A stretch of 46,760 nucleotides of DNA, from assembly GCA_020851435.1 (NCBI GenBank), contig JADZCS010000232.1, positions 1 through 46,760 of the forward strand, in the 5' to 3' direction. Below are positions 27,801 through 35,307 of the stretch, piece by piece. The stretch's first letter is position 1, and the number at the start of each line of letters is the position of its first letter. The stretch is from Gammaproteobacteria bacterium. Its GTDB lineage: Bacteria; Pseudomonadota; Gammaproteobacteria; Steroidobacterales; Steroidobacteraceae. Both the position numbers and the translations under genes were made by a program. Below the pieces are notes generated by a model. That model saw only the letters and a list, made by a program, of their open reading frames with translations. It made no database searches and was not told the DNA's origin.

Positions 27801-29035
27801 GTTGCTGCCTCGTCCGTCGCCGGTTCCGCCGTGATCAACTGGTCGATCGCCGTGCGCACGGTGGCATCCTGCTGCCGGTCACGGATATCCCGCAGGCGGT
27901 CGGCGCTCTGGCGGGACGCCAGCGATCGCACGAGTCCTTCCGCCGTGCTGCGCTCGGCGGAGTCCGATGACGCCAGTGCTGCCAGGCGGCGATCCAGTTC
28001 GCCTGACGACTCCAGCATCGACAGGGCCTGGTCGCGGGCGAAGCGGTCCGGGTCGCCCAGCAGGGCGACCAGGGCATCCAGCCCGGGCGTGCCCAGCTTG
28101 CGCAGTGCATCGGCTGCGTTCGAGCGCACCCACCACTCGCGGTCCTCGAGCGCCTTGGTGAGCTGCGGAATGGCCGAGATCGCCGCCAGGTCACCGAGGG
28201 ACTTCGCGGCCATGGCCCTCACGGGCCACTCGGGATCGGCGAGTGAAGCCACGAGTTCGGCTACCGCGTCCGCGGCCTTCAGGCGGCCGATCCCGGCGGC
28301 AGCGCGTGCGCGGATGTCGCGGTCCTCGTCGTTCAGGCAGTTCACCAGGAACGGCGTCTGCTCAGGCGTGCCGAGGCGTGCGACCAGGTCGAGGGTCGCG
28401 AGCCTCGATCCCCGTCCCATGGCTGGGAATGCCGCGAGGATCTCGAGCAGCACTCCGGTGCCCATGTCGGCGAGGATGTCGGAGATGCGGATGACCGACC
28501 AGCGGCTGTCGTCGGTGAGGGCGCGGATGAGCGCCTGGCGCGCCTGATCGCCGCCGAGTGCACCCAGGGCTTTCGCGGCCCGCATGCGCACGTCGAAGAT
28601 CTTGTCGTTGAGTGCGTTGACGAGGGCAGGCGCGGTGTCCGGGTCCCGCAGCACGCCCAGGGCCTCGGCCGCGCGGCCGCGCTTCCAGCTGCTGCGGTTG
28701 CCCAGTTGCCGGGTCCAGTCGTCGACGACGCCATTCCGGCGCAACCATTCGGTGATGCGCGCCCGTGCGCGTGCGTCGCCATCCGGCAGAAGGGCCAGGC
28801 AGACCTCGACGAACAGCCGGCGGTCGATGCGGCTGCCGAGGTGCTCGAGCGCCGGGGGCACGCGCTCGGGATCGCTGTCCAGCCAGGTCTCTGCAGCAGC
28901 GACGAGCACTGCACGGCGACGGCCTTCGTAGCTGATCGAGAGATCCGACAGATATCGCCGAACGACGACATACACCATGAGCCCGCACAGCAGCAGGATC
29001 AGGAGCATGATCGCGAGGGCGACGGCGGCTCTCAT
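27797..29035 (-). CDS. Membrane-anchored HEAT-repeat protein of the polysaccharide operon
   Basis: A 412-residue protein with one N-terminal transmembrane segment (about 4-26) followed by Arg-rich RRYL and GRRR, so by the positive-inside rule the rest is probably cytoplasmic. From about 110 onward it is built of HEAT/PBS-lyase-like helical repeats: KRGRAAEALGVLRDPDTAPALVNALND, VRMRAAKALGALGGDQARQALIRAL, IRARAAAGIGRLKAADAVAELVASLAD, VRAMAAKSLGDLAAISAIPQLTKALED, VRSNAADALRKLGTPGLDALVALLGD. No catalytic motif is seen. Four-bp overlaps on both sides couple it to the barrel protein and the glycosyltransferase, so a scaffold or regulator of the synthase is likely. No homologue is part of the classical Pga, Bcs, Alg or Pel machineries. 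Confidence 0.85.
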   Translation of the reverse strand: MRAAVALAIMLLILLLCGLMVYVVVRRYLSDLSISYEGRRRAVLVAAAETWLDSDPERVPPALEHLGSRIDRRLFVEVCLALLPDGDARARARITEWLRRNGVVDDWTRQLGNRSSWKRGRAAEALGVLRDPDTAPALVNALNDKIFDVRMRAAKALGALGGDQARQALIRALTDDSRWSVIRISDILADMGTGVLLEILAAFPAMGRGSRLATLDLVARLGTPEQTPFLVNCLNDEDRDIRARAAAGIGRLKAADAVAELVASLADPEWPVRAMAAKSLGDLAAISAIPQLTKALEDREWWVRSNAADALRKLGTPGLDALVALLGDPDRFARDQALSMLESSGELDRRLAALASSDSAERSTAEGLVRSLASRQSADRLRDIRDRQQDATVRTAIDQLITAEPATDEAAT

Positions 29036-30618
29036 CCGGAGTTCTGCCCGAAGCGCCAGACCAGTCGTGCGCCGAAGCGCGTGTAGCGCCAGTTGTCACT
29101 GCCCTGGGAGGCGTACGAGCCACCCTCCGCAAAGCACTCCAGTCGTGCGGCGGCGGTGACCTGCCATCCGACGCGGGCGCTGAGCAGGTAATACGGATCC
29201 TGCGAGGTATGGGCGCCCATGAAGTCGAATGACTGCAGGCCCACCTCGAGGTTGACGTCGTAGTCGACCTTCTTGTCCGCGGACGCGGGCCCGAAAGCAT
29301 GCAGGGTGCCGCCCAGCGACACGAAGTTGGACGGATCGAAGTAACCGCCGTTCGTGTCCTTGCGCCAGTCGAGCCAGCGGGTGACGGCGCCGGCCTGGAA
29401 GGTGTGGGCGCCCGATTCCCAGCTGCGGTTTGCGGCCAGGTTGGCGCTGAGCCGCGTGTTGTCGTCCGAGGTGTCCCAGGCAGTCGCTTCCGCGAAGACG
29501 AACCAGTCGTCACCGACGCGGCCGCTCGCACCGGCGGAAAACGCATCCACGACGATGCGATTCTCGATCAGGGGCACGGAGTAGCGGTAGGGCTCGCGTC
29601 TCGCGCTGACCCAGCCGCCCCAGGTCTTGCCGGCCGGAAACCGGTAGGCGAGGCCCCAGTCAGTGACGTTGTAACTGCCGGTCGTCGGTCCCTCCAGCTG
29701 GTCCAGTCCGGCCATGACTTCGACCTGATGGCGGGCCCGCGGCGAGAAATCGGCGATGACCTGCGTCGACCTGATCGAGCCGCGCTGTCCGGCGGTATAG
29801 ACGTCGTAGTCGGCGTAGTTGAGGCGCAGGCCGACTCCGTAAGGCAGCTTGGTGCCGGCCTCGAGGTGATAGCCGCTGAAGAGGTTGCTGTCGGTGTCGT
29901 CCATCTGGTCCCAGCTGACCGACACGAAGGGAGCTGCGCTCGCGCGCGTCGCGCGCAGCAGCTCGTCGACGTCCCGGTCGTCCGGATGGGCGGCCTTGAG
30001 GCGACGGGCTGACGCGTTGGCGCTGCGCACGTCACCCTGCCAGAGGTCCAGGTAGGCGATGCCGATCTCTGCTTCGCGCGTGCCGACCCCGGCGCTAAGC
30101 ATGTCCTGATACCGCTTGCGTGCTTCGGCGAGGTCGCCGCTCCAGGCATAGCTCTGCGCGAGGCCCAGCATCGCAGCGGCGTTGCCGGGGTGGTCCGCAA
30201 GGATCGACTGGTAGGCCTTTCTCGCCGCCAGCAGCTCTCCCGATGCAGCCTGTGCACCGGCAAGGCCGAGGCGCGCATCCAGGAGCGCGGGTTCCAGCTG
30301 CAGCAACTGCTCGAAGGCGCGTACCGACTCGGGATGGCGGCCGGCCCAGGAGAGCACCTTGGCGCGTTCCAGCAGTGCGAAGCGGTTGGTCGGGTCCTCG
30401 GCCAGCGACTGGGCGTACAGCGCCAGCGCCTCGTCGTAGCGACCGGCCCAGGACAATTGCTGCGCGGACTCGTTGCGCTTCTGCAGCTCGTCAACGGTTG
30501 CGGGCGGCGTCCGGGCGGCGGGCAATTCCGCCGGGGGCGTCGCGGCCTCCGCAGTCGCCGACGCGAACGCGAGTGCGGCCAGGACGGAGGAGACCAGGAT
30601 CGGGCGCATCGTGTTCAT
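29032..30618 (-). CDS. TPR plus outer-membrane beta-barrel protein (YaiO/PgaA-like exporter)
   Basis: A 528-residue exported protein. The signal peptide ends near ATAEA (25). TPR units cover about 45-205 (LSWAGRYDEALALYAQSLAEDPTNRFALLERAKVLSWAGRHPESVRAFEQLL and following), and the C-terminal half (about 225-528) alternates aromatic/polar beta strands, for example GVGLRLNYADYDVY, HQVEVMAGLDQL, WGLAYRF, WFVFAEATAW and RFGARLVWRF. The periplasmic TPR plus barrel layout is that of PgaA, BcsC and YaiO, which pass nascent polysaccharide through the outer membrane. It overlaps its neighbours by 4 bp on each side. Confidence 0.86.
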   Translation of the reverse strand: MNTMRPILVSSVLAALAFASATAEAATPPAELPAARTPPATVDELQKRNESAQQLSWAGRYDEALALYAQSLAEDPTNRFALLERAKVLSWAGRHPESVRAFEQLLQLEPALLDARLGLAGAQAASGELLAARKAYQSILADHPGNAAAMLGLAQSYAWSGDLAEARKRYQDMLSAGVGTREAEIGIAYLDLWQGDVRSANASARRLKAAHPDDRDVDELLRATRASAAPFVSVSWDQMDDTDSNLFSGYHLEAGTKLPYGVGLRLNYADYDVYTAGQRGSIRSTQVIADFSPRARHQVEVMAGLDQLEGPTTGSYNVTDWGLAYRFPAGKTWGGWVSARREPYRYSVPLIENRIVVDAFSAGASGRVGDDWFVFAEATAWDTSDDNTRLSANLAANRSWESGAHTFQAGAVTRWLDWRKDTNGGYFDPSNFVSLGGTLHAFGPASADKKVDYDVNLEVGLQSFDFMGAHTSQDPYYLLSARVGWQVTAAARLECFAEGGSYASQGSDNWRYTRFGARLVWRFGQNSG

Positions 30619-33410
30619 TGGGCGGGAACGTCGTTGATGGCGGTCATTGCGTCGCGCAGTGCCTGCAGTCCGTGCTTGGGCTCGAGCACCACGGCAGGTT
30701 CCCCCCAGGGCTTCAGCTTCAGCGCGGCCGGCGGCAGCTGGTTTGTGCCGTCACCCAGCGCGGGGTTGGTGGCACAGACCGTCAGCCGTATGCGGTCGGT
30801 GGCCTGCATGCCGAACTGCGGCGCTGGCGCGGGGTTGTGCAGCACCTGGGTGGTGGAGGGATCGGCGAAATTGAGCAGGCCCCAGGGCAGCCGCAGCTCG
30901 ATGGTTCCATCGGCGCCGACGGCGACGTCGGTCCGCGTGTCGAATACCTGGGAAGCCGGATCGAGGGAGCCGAAGCGGAGTTGGCCCGGATGGACCTGCT
31001 CGGGCGCGAACCGCGTGCCGTCACGCCCGAAGCGTTCACGGTTGGTTTCGAGCGACGGGCGATCGAATCTTCCGGTCGGCTGCAGCGGTGACACCAGGAC
31101 CAGGGATGCATTCGACGACGCGGGATGGCGGACCTTGTACGGCGGCGTGACGAGCAACTCACTGGCCCCGGGGCCGCGCAGCACGACCGCGAATTCCATA
31201 CCGGTCCTGGCCTCGCAGGCAGCCGGCAGCGGCAGCTGCCTTTCCCCACGATCATCGGCATAGGTGTCCAGGCCGATGGAGAGGGCGAGCGCGTTCCAGT
31301 CGACGGGGCCGCGGCCCGCGGTCTGGATCAGCAGGTACACCCAGCCGGCGTCATAGGTGGCACGCAGCGATTGCAGGCTGTTCCAGCCCGTGCCCGCCGC
31401 GCGGGCCTTCGCGAGCACTGGCTGCTTCGACCATTCGGCTGCGCTGCCGTCCACGCGCACCGGTGCAACGGGGCGATTGGCGAACAGTCCGTAGGCCTGT
31501 TCGGGGCTCTCGGCGTTGAACCAGCGCGGGCGGTTGTCTTCGGGAATGGCAAACGGGTTGGTGGACCAGGTGCCCTTGAACCACTCGTCCATGAACTCGA
31601 ACACCACGCCGCCCGCCATGCGCTCCCGGCTGATCGATCTCAGCAACCTGGCCGTCTGGCGCATCGCTGTAGCCTCGTCCTGGCCGCCGTGGTGCAGGCC
31701 GTCGGGCTGCAGGTGCGCGATGCCCCGGCTGGTCGACATGCCGTACTCGGCCACGAGTACCGGCTGCCGGCCATGGTGTGCCTTGAGGTCGCGCAGGTAG
31801 CCCGCGTAGCGGTTGATGCCGTCCTCGTCCCTGACCCTGGCGTAGCCCGGGTCGAGGTTCATGAAGTACGGGAAATTCGGGTAGATGTGATAGGACGCAA
31901 ACACGCCGGCCGGGAATCGCTGCGTACCCGCCATCACGCTCGCATCCACGGTCACGCCGTCGTCGTCCCAGGCCGGTCCTGAATAGGTCGCCAGCGGATC
32001 GCCCTTGATCTTGTGGCGCAGGACATTTTCTTCGTCACGCGTCGCTTCGGTCGGGTGGACGAGAGGATCCAGCGTCGGCCAGTTCGCGAAGCTCAGCGGT
32101 CTCGCCGCCCCGTGGCGATGCGCCTCGTAGGCGGCGGTGTAGTCGAGCGTGCGGGCGATCCAGCATTCCATCGGCCGGGCCGCGGTGACCTTGACGAACT
32201 CACCGGCGTGACTGCAGGAACCCGGGCGCAGCGATTCGTAGGTCGCGACGGCGTACGGTTCCCACTCGCGGCCGACGATCCAGCCCAGCGTGTAGCTGGA
32301 CGCGTCGGTGTCATAGACGCCGCGGGCGTTGCCACGTTCCGGCGCGAAGATCAGGTCGCCGTGGACCGCGTCGACGACGCGCGCGATCTCCTTGTGGAAC
32401 GCCTCGAGATAGGCGGGGTCGTCGAAGTTGTCGTCCGCGGGGAGATCCGCCCACACACCCTGCAGCAGCCACAGGCGCCGGGCGCCGGGGGACTGGTTGT
32501 GCTTGACCAGCGCCTTGTAGAACGCCGGCGGCAGAAGGGTGTAGACGCGGATCGAGTTGGCGTCGAGCCCTGCGATGCGCGTGAGCCAGTCCGTCCACGT
32601 GGCTTCGTCCTCGGGGGCCTCGGACGCGAAAAAGCCAGGCCGGGCAGGCCCGAGGTTCACGCCCTTCACGAACTGCGGGGTCCACTTGCCGTCGGCACCC
32701 AGGATTTCCAGGTAGTCGTTGCCCGCCCGTGCGAAGTAGCGGGGCTCGGGCCCACCGGTATCCTTGCGCAGGCGCATCTCGCCGCTGCCGCCCGTCCGGC
32801 GCTCGGCGAGCGTCACGAGATACAGGCCGAAACGATCACCCGGGCGCTTGCGGGAGAACTTGCGGGCCACGTCGAGCGCCGGCTTTGCGGCCGGGTCGCC
32901 GATCGGCAGCCGCTGCAGCGCCTCCTTGAAGCCTTCCGCGGCGTCCGCGGACTCCGGCGCGTAGTCCAGCGCCAGCGTGAAGGAACGGACCGCGTCCCCA
33001 TTCTGCTTCTTGCGCATCGCCACGTAGCCCAGGCCGAGCGCAGCGTCGCTGGAGTGCCGGACCCGGCCCTGCGCGATCCGGAAGATGTCCTCGGCCTCGT
33101 CTACGCGGTCCGCGCGGTACGAGCACCAGCCGAGCGCCATCCACTCGTCGTGCTGCACCAGCTGTTTCTCGAGCCAGGCCTGGGTCGCGCGCCAGGTTCC
33201 GGCGAGTCCTGCTGCGCCGGCGACTTCGGTACGGCCGGCCTCGTACAGCGGGCGCAGGTCAGTCTCGACCTCGTTGCAGGAGGTCGCCGGTGCCTTGTCT
33301 CCGCCGCCGCTGCAACCAGCGACGATCCCCGCAACACCCAGCACGGCCGACGCAGCCAGTCTCGCTACAGTCGATCGGGCGGTTGGGTTCACGCGGTAGC
33401 CTGTCGCCAC
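30615..33410 (-). CDS. Multidomain lipoprotein: TPR, clan-A glycoside hydrolase-like TIM barrel, CBM9-like C-terminus
   Basis: A 931-residue envelope lipoprotein. The lipobox VAGC gives Cys33. TPR-like helices span 85-165 (YRADRVDEAEDIFRIAQGRV, SFTLALDYAPESADAAEGFKEAL). A TIM barrel spans about 225-640: FVKGVNLGPARPG, NSIRVYTLLPPAFYKALV, a candidate acid/base Glu384 in GREWEP, ASYHIYPNFPYF, and a candidate nucleophile Glu555 in VLVAEYG. The last 280 residues (VRVDGSAAEW, LRATYDAGWVYLLIQT, IELRLPWGLLNFADPS) look like a CBM9/DOMON sugar-binding domain. It heads the four-gene operon. By analogy with PgaB's hydrolase domain it could trim or process exported polymer. The GTG at 33410 has no good Shine-Dalgarno sequence; another GTG at 33392 is possible. 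Confidence 0.8.
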   Translation of the reverse strand: MATGYRVNPTARSTVARLAASAVLGVAGIVAGCSGGGDKAPATSCNEVETDLRPLYEAGRTEVAGAAGLAGTWRATQAWLEKQLVQHDEWMALGWCSYRADRVDEAEDIFRIAQGRVRHSSDAALGLGYVAMRKKQNGDAVRSFTLALDYAPESADAAEGFKEALQRLPIGDPAAKPALDVARKFSRKRPGDRFGLYLVTLAERRTGGSGEMRLRKDTGGPEPRYFARAGNDYLEILGADGKWTPQFVKGVNLGPARPGFFASEAPEDEATWTDWLTRIAGLDANSIRVYTLLPPAFYKALVKHNQSPGARRLWLLQGVWADLPADDNFDDPAYLEAFHKEIARVVDAVHGDLIFAPERGNARGVYDTDASSYTLGWIVGREWEPYAVATYESLRPGSCSHAGEFVKVTAARPMECWIARTLDYTAAYEAHRHGAARPLSFANWPTLDPLVHPTEATRDEENVLRHKIKGDPLATYSGPAWDDDGVTVDASVMAGTQRFPAGVFASYHIYPNFPYFMNLDPGYARVRDEDGINRYAGYLRDLKAHHGRQPVLVAEYGMSTSRGIAHLQPDGLHHGGQDEATAMRQTARLLRSISRERMAGGVVFEFMDEWFKGTWSTNPFAIPEDNRPRWFNAESPEQAYGLFANRPVAPVRVDGSAAEWSKQPVLAKARAAGTGWNSLQSLRATYDAGWVYLLIQTAGRGPVDWNALALSIGLDTYADDRGERQLPLPAACEARTGMEFAVVLRGPGASELLVTPPYKVRHPASSNASLVLVSPLQPTGRFDRPSLETNRERFGRDGTRFAPEQVHPGQLRFGSLDPASQVFDTRTDVAVGADGTIELRLPWGLLNFADPSTTQVLHNPAPAPQFGMQATDRIRLTVCATNPALGDGTNQLPPAALKLKPWGEPAVVLEPKHGLQALRDAMTAINDVPAQ

Positions 33411-33439
33411 GGTATTGGCCGGTGATTAAGTTAAACGGG

Positions 33440-33445
33440 AGTATA
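33440..33445 (-). promoter_or_regulatory. Candidate -10 element of the polysaccharide operon
   Basis: TATACT on the minus strand, 30 bp upstream of the GTG start of the lipoprotein. At 17-bp spacing the -35 reads ACTAAT, which is poor, so an activator may be needed. The surrounding 33421-33470 is markedly AT-richer than the neighbouring genes. Confidence 0.35.
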
Positions 33446-33620
33446 CGGAGTAGACACACCCAATTAGTTTGATGCGGTTCACAGAAACCGGGACCACAGG
33501 GCGTTACGGAGACGCAGAAGCAGCCAATCTGGAAGAACCCGTCCGATTACCGCGGACCCGGGGCTGGCGCGCCCGACTAGGCTTGGCTGGAACAATTCCT
33601 TGCCCCAGGCGGAGTGGGCC

Positions 33621-33986
33621 ATGCTCGTGAGTCTCGGCGTGCTGCTTGCGATCGGCTGGTGGCTGGCCCGGAGCCGGCGCCAGGAGTCGGACCCGGGGCT
33701 GCCCGCACCTGCCAGGAGCCCCTTCCATGCGGTCACGATTGCAGCAGGGCCGAGTGCCTGCGAGCGTGCCCGGGCGCTCGCCCGGCGCAATTGCGCGCTG
33801 TTGCCGGTGCAGGCTCCACGCTTGCCGCTCGTGGGCTGCGACCAGGATCAGTGTCGGTGCCGCTACGTGCACCACGCCGACCGCCGCCGTCGCGTGCGGC
33901 GGGCCATCGACCGTGGCTGGCCCAGCCGGGGACTCGGCGACGTCGACAGGCGGAATCGACCGGATCGTCGGCGCGACGACGAATGA
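33621..33986 (+). CDS. Small membrane-anchored Cys/His-rich protein of unknown function
   Basis: 121 residues. ATG 33621 has GGAG at 6-nt spacing; a TTG at 33600 is the alternative. An N-terminal hydrophobic segment (MLVSLGVLLAIGWWLA) is followed by a Pro-rich linker. A compact core follows: FHAVTIAAGPSACERARALARRNCALLP, APRLPLVGCDQDQCRCRYVHHADRR, with Cys47, Cys58, Cys73, Cys78, Cys80 and His84-His85 as possible metal ligands. It ends in a strongly basic Arg/Asp-rich tail. Similar 'C-x-C-x-Y-x-H-x-x-DRR' cores occur in unnamed proteobacterial proteins as far as I recall. It is divergent from the polysaccharide operon; no function is assigned. Confidence 0.65.
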   Translation: MLVSLGVLLAIGWWLARSRRQESDPGLPAPARSPFHAVTIAAGPSACERARALARRNCALLPVQAPRLPLVGCDQDQCRCRYVHHADRRRRVRRAIDRGWPSRGLGDVDRRNRPDRRRDDE

Positions 33987-34025
33987 GCGCAGCCACTGGC
34001 GGGAAACGCCGGCCGCTGACGCAGG

Positions 34026-35102
34026 CTAGTCGGCGACGAAGCCCTTCCAGGTGGCCATGTAGGCGATGAAAGGCCGACTCAGTCCCTCTGCGCGCAGATA
34101 GTCGCGCGTGACGGGCAGCGCGGTGGGCTCGAACTCCGGGTCGGCGGCGACGCGGCGCGGGAAATCGTGGTGGAGGATGGCGCTGCGACCGATGACGGCG
34201 AAATCAGCGCCCGCCTCGACGCAGCGCCTGGCCTCCGCCGCGTTCGTGATCTTGCCGGCGGCGCCGATGCGCACGTCGCCTCGCTCCAGGTCCGTGAACC
34301 ACGACAACAGGCTGCGGCCCTGGAATTCCTCCTGGTCGGGTTCCTTGAAGGCATCCCAGAGCGACAGGTCGAGGAAGTCGACGAGGCCGCTCGACATCAG
34401 TCGCTGCGCGACCTGCCGGACTTCCGCGAGCTGCATGCCGAAGCGTTCCGGGGATAGCCGCACGCCGACCATGAAGTCCGGCCGGCAGCGCGCGCGAATG
34501 CCGTCGAGGATGTCGAGCAGCAGGCGCGAGCGATTCTCCAGCGAGCCGCCGTAGCGATCCGTCCGGTGGTTGAATTCGGCGCTCAGGAACTGGCAGATCA
34601 CGTAGCCGTGCGCGCTGTGGAGTTCCACGCCATCGAAGCCGGCGCGCTCGGCGCGAATCGCTGCGAGGATGAAGTCCTCCGCTAGCTGCTCGACCTCGGC
34701 GAGCGTGAGCGCCCGCGCGCCGGTCTCGACGTCGTCGGACGGGCACACCGGCGGTCCCTCGATCAGGTTCCTGGGCGCGCGCATGCCAGCGTGGTGCAAC
34801 TGGACGACGGCAACGCTGCCCTCGGCCTTGATGGCTGAAGCCAGGCGCGTGAGGCCCGCGAGATGCTCGTCCGAAAAGACGCCGAGCTGCCCTGGAAATC
34901 CGCGGCCGTTCGCCTGCACGTGCGAGGCGCAGGTCATCGTGAGCCCGAACCCGCCCCTGGCACGCAGCGTCAGCCAGTGAAACTCCTCGTCCGACAGGCT
35001 GCCGTCGTCGTGGCTCTGGGAATTGGTCAGGGGCGCGAGCATGAAGCGGTTCTTCATCGCCGGGCCGCGGATGAAGCTGACGGAGTCGGAGAGGGAGTTC
35101 AT
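34026..35102 (-). CDS. NADH:flavin oxidoreductase, Old Yellow Enzyme family
   Basis: A 358-residue FMN-dependent TIM-barrel ene-reductase. Family landmarks are KNRFMLAPLTNSQSHDDGSLSDEEFHWLTLRARGGFGLTMT, VVQLHHAGMRA, the AAIRAERAGFDGVELHSAHGYVICQFLSAEFNHRTDRYGGSLENRSRLLLDIL block, VGVRLSPE, and the FMN-phosphate site AAGKITNAAEARRCVEAGADFAVIGRSAI. ATG 35102 is chosen because it begins at the conserved barrel; upstream sequence is the tRNA-Asn terminator, which leaves only 36 bp for a promoter. Reduces alpha,beta-unsaturated carbonyls in general; the natural substrate is not evident. Confidence 0.92.
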   Translation of the reverse strand: MNSLSDSVSFIRGPAMKNRFMLAPLTNSQSHDDGSLSDEEFHWLTLRARGGFGLTMTCASHVQANGRGFPGQLGVFSDEHLAGLTRLASAIKAEGSVAVVQLHHAGMRAPRNLIEGPPVCPSDDVETGARALTLAEVEQLAEDFILAAIRAERAGFDGVELHSAHGYVICQFLSAEFNHRTDRYGGSLENRSRLLLDILDGIRARCRPDFMVGVRLSPERFGMQLAEVRQVAQRLMSSGLVDFLDLSLWDAFKEPDQEEFQGRSLLSWFTDLERGDVRIGAAGKITNAAEARRCVEAGADFAVIGRSAILHHDFPRRVAADPEFEPTALPVTRDYLRAEGLSRPFIAYMATWKGFVAD

Positions 35103-35138
35103 GGCAGTTCCCCGCGGGATGCATGCGACGTGGAAATG

Positions 35139-35176
35139 AAAAAGGGCCTGGACGGACGACCGGCCAGGCCCTTTTT
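35139..35176 (-). terminator. Terminator downstream of tRNA-Asn
   Basis: A long inverted repeat AAAAAGGGCCTGG/CCAGGCCCTTTTT (35139-35151 with 35164-35176) around a 12-nt loop. It begins 5 bp after the CCA end of tRNA-Asn on the minus strand and ends in a T-run on both strands, so it is potentially bidirectional. Confidence 0.88.
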
Positions 35177-35180
35177 GAAT

Positions 35181-35256
35181 TGGCTCCCCGAGTTGGACTC
35201 GAACCAACGACCCACGGATTAACAGTCCGTTGCTCTACCGGCTGAGCTATCGGGGA
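35181..35256 (-). tRNA. tRNA-Asn (anticodon GTT)
   Basis: 76 nt with an encoded CCA end. Acceptor stem TCCCCGA/TCGGGGA, D arm GCTC...GAGC, anticodon stem ACGGA/TCCGT with loop CTGTTAA carrying GTT, and T arm GTTGG-TTCGAGT-CCAAC. All four stems pair fully. Confidence 0.98.
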
Positions 35257-35278
35257 AGGGTCATTTCGAAGGGCCGAG

Positions 35279-35307
35279 ATTCTGGCTTGGCACCCCCGCC
35301 AAGTCAA
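35279..35307 (-). promoter_or_regulatory. Promoter of tRNA-Asn
   Basis: TTGACT (complement of 35302-35307), a 17-bp spacer, then CAGAAT (complement of 35279-35284), followed by a GC-rich discriminator (CTCGGCCC) of the type common at stable-RNA promoters. The predicted start is about 15 bp before the tRNA 5' end. The -35 overlaps the stop codon of the aminotransferase gene. Confidence 0.6.
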
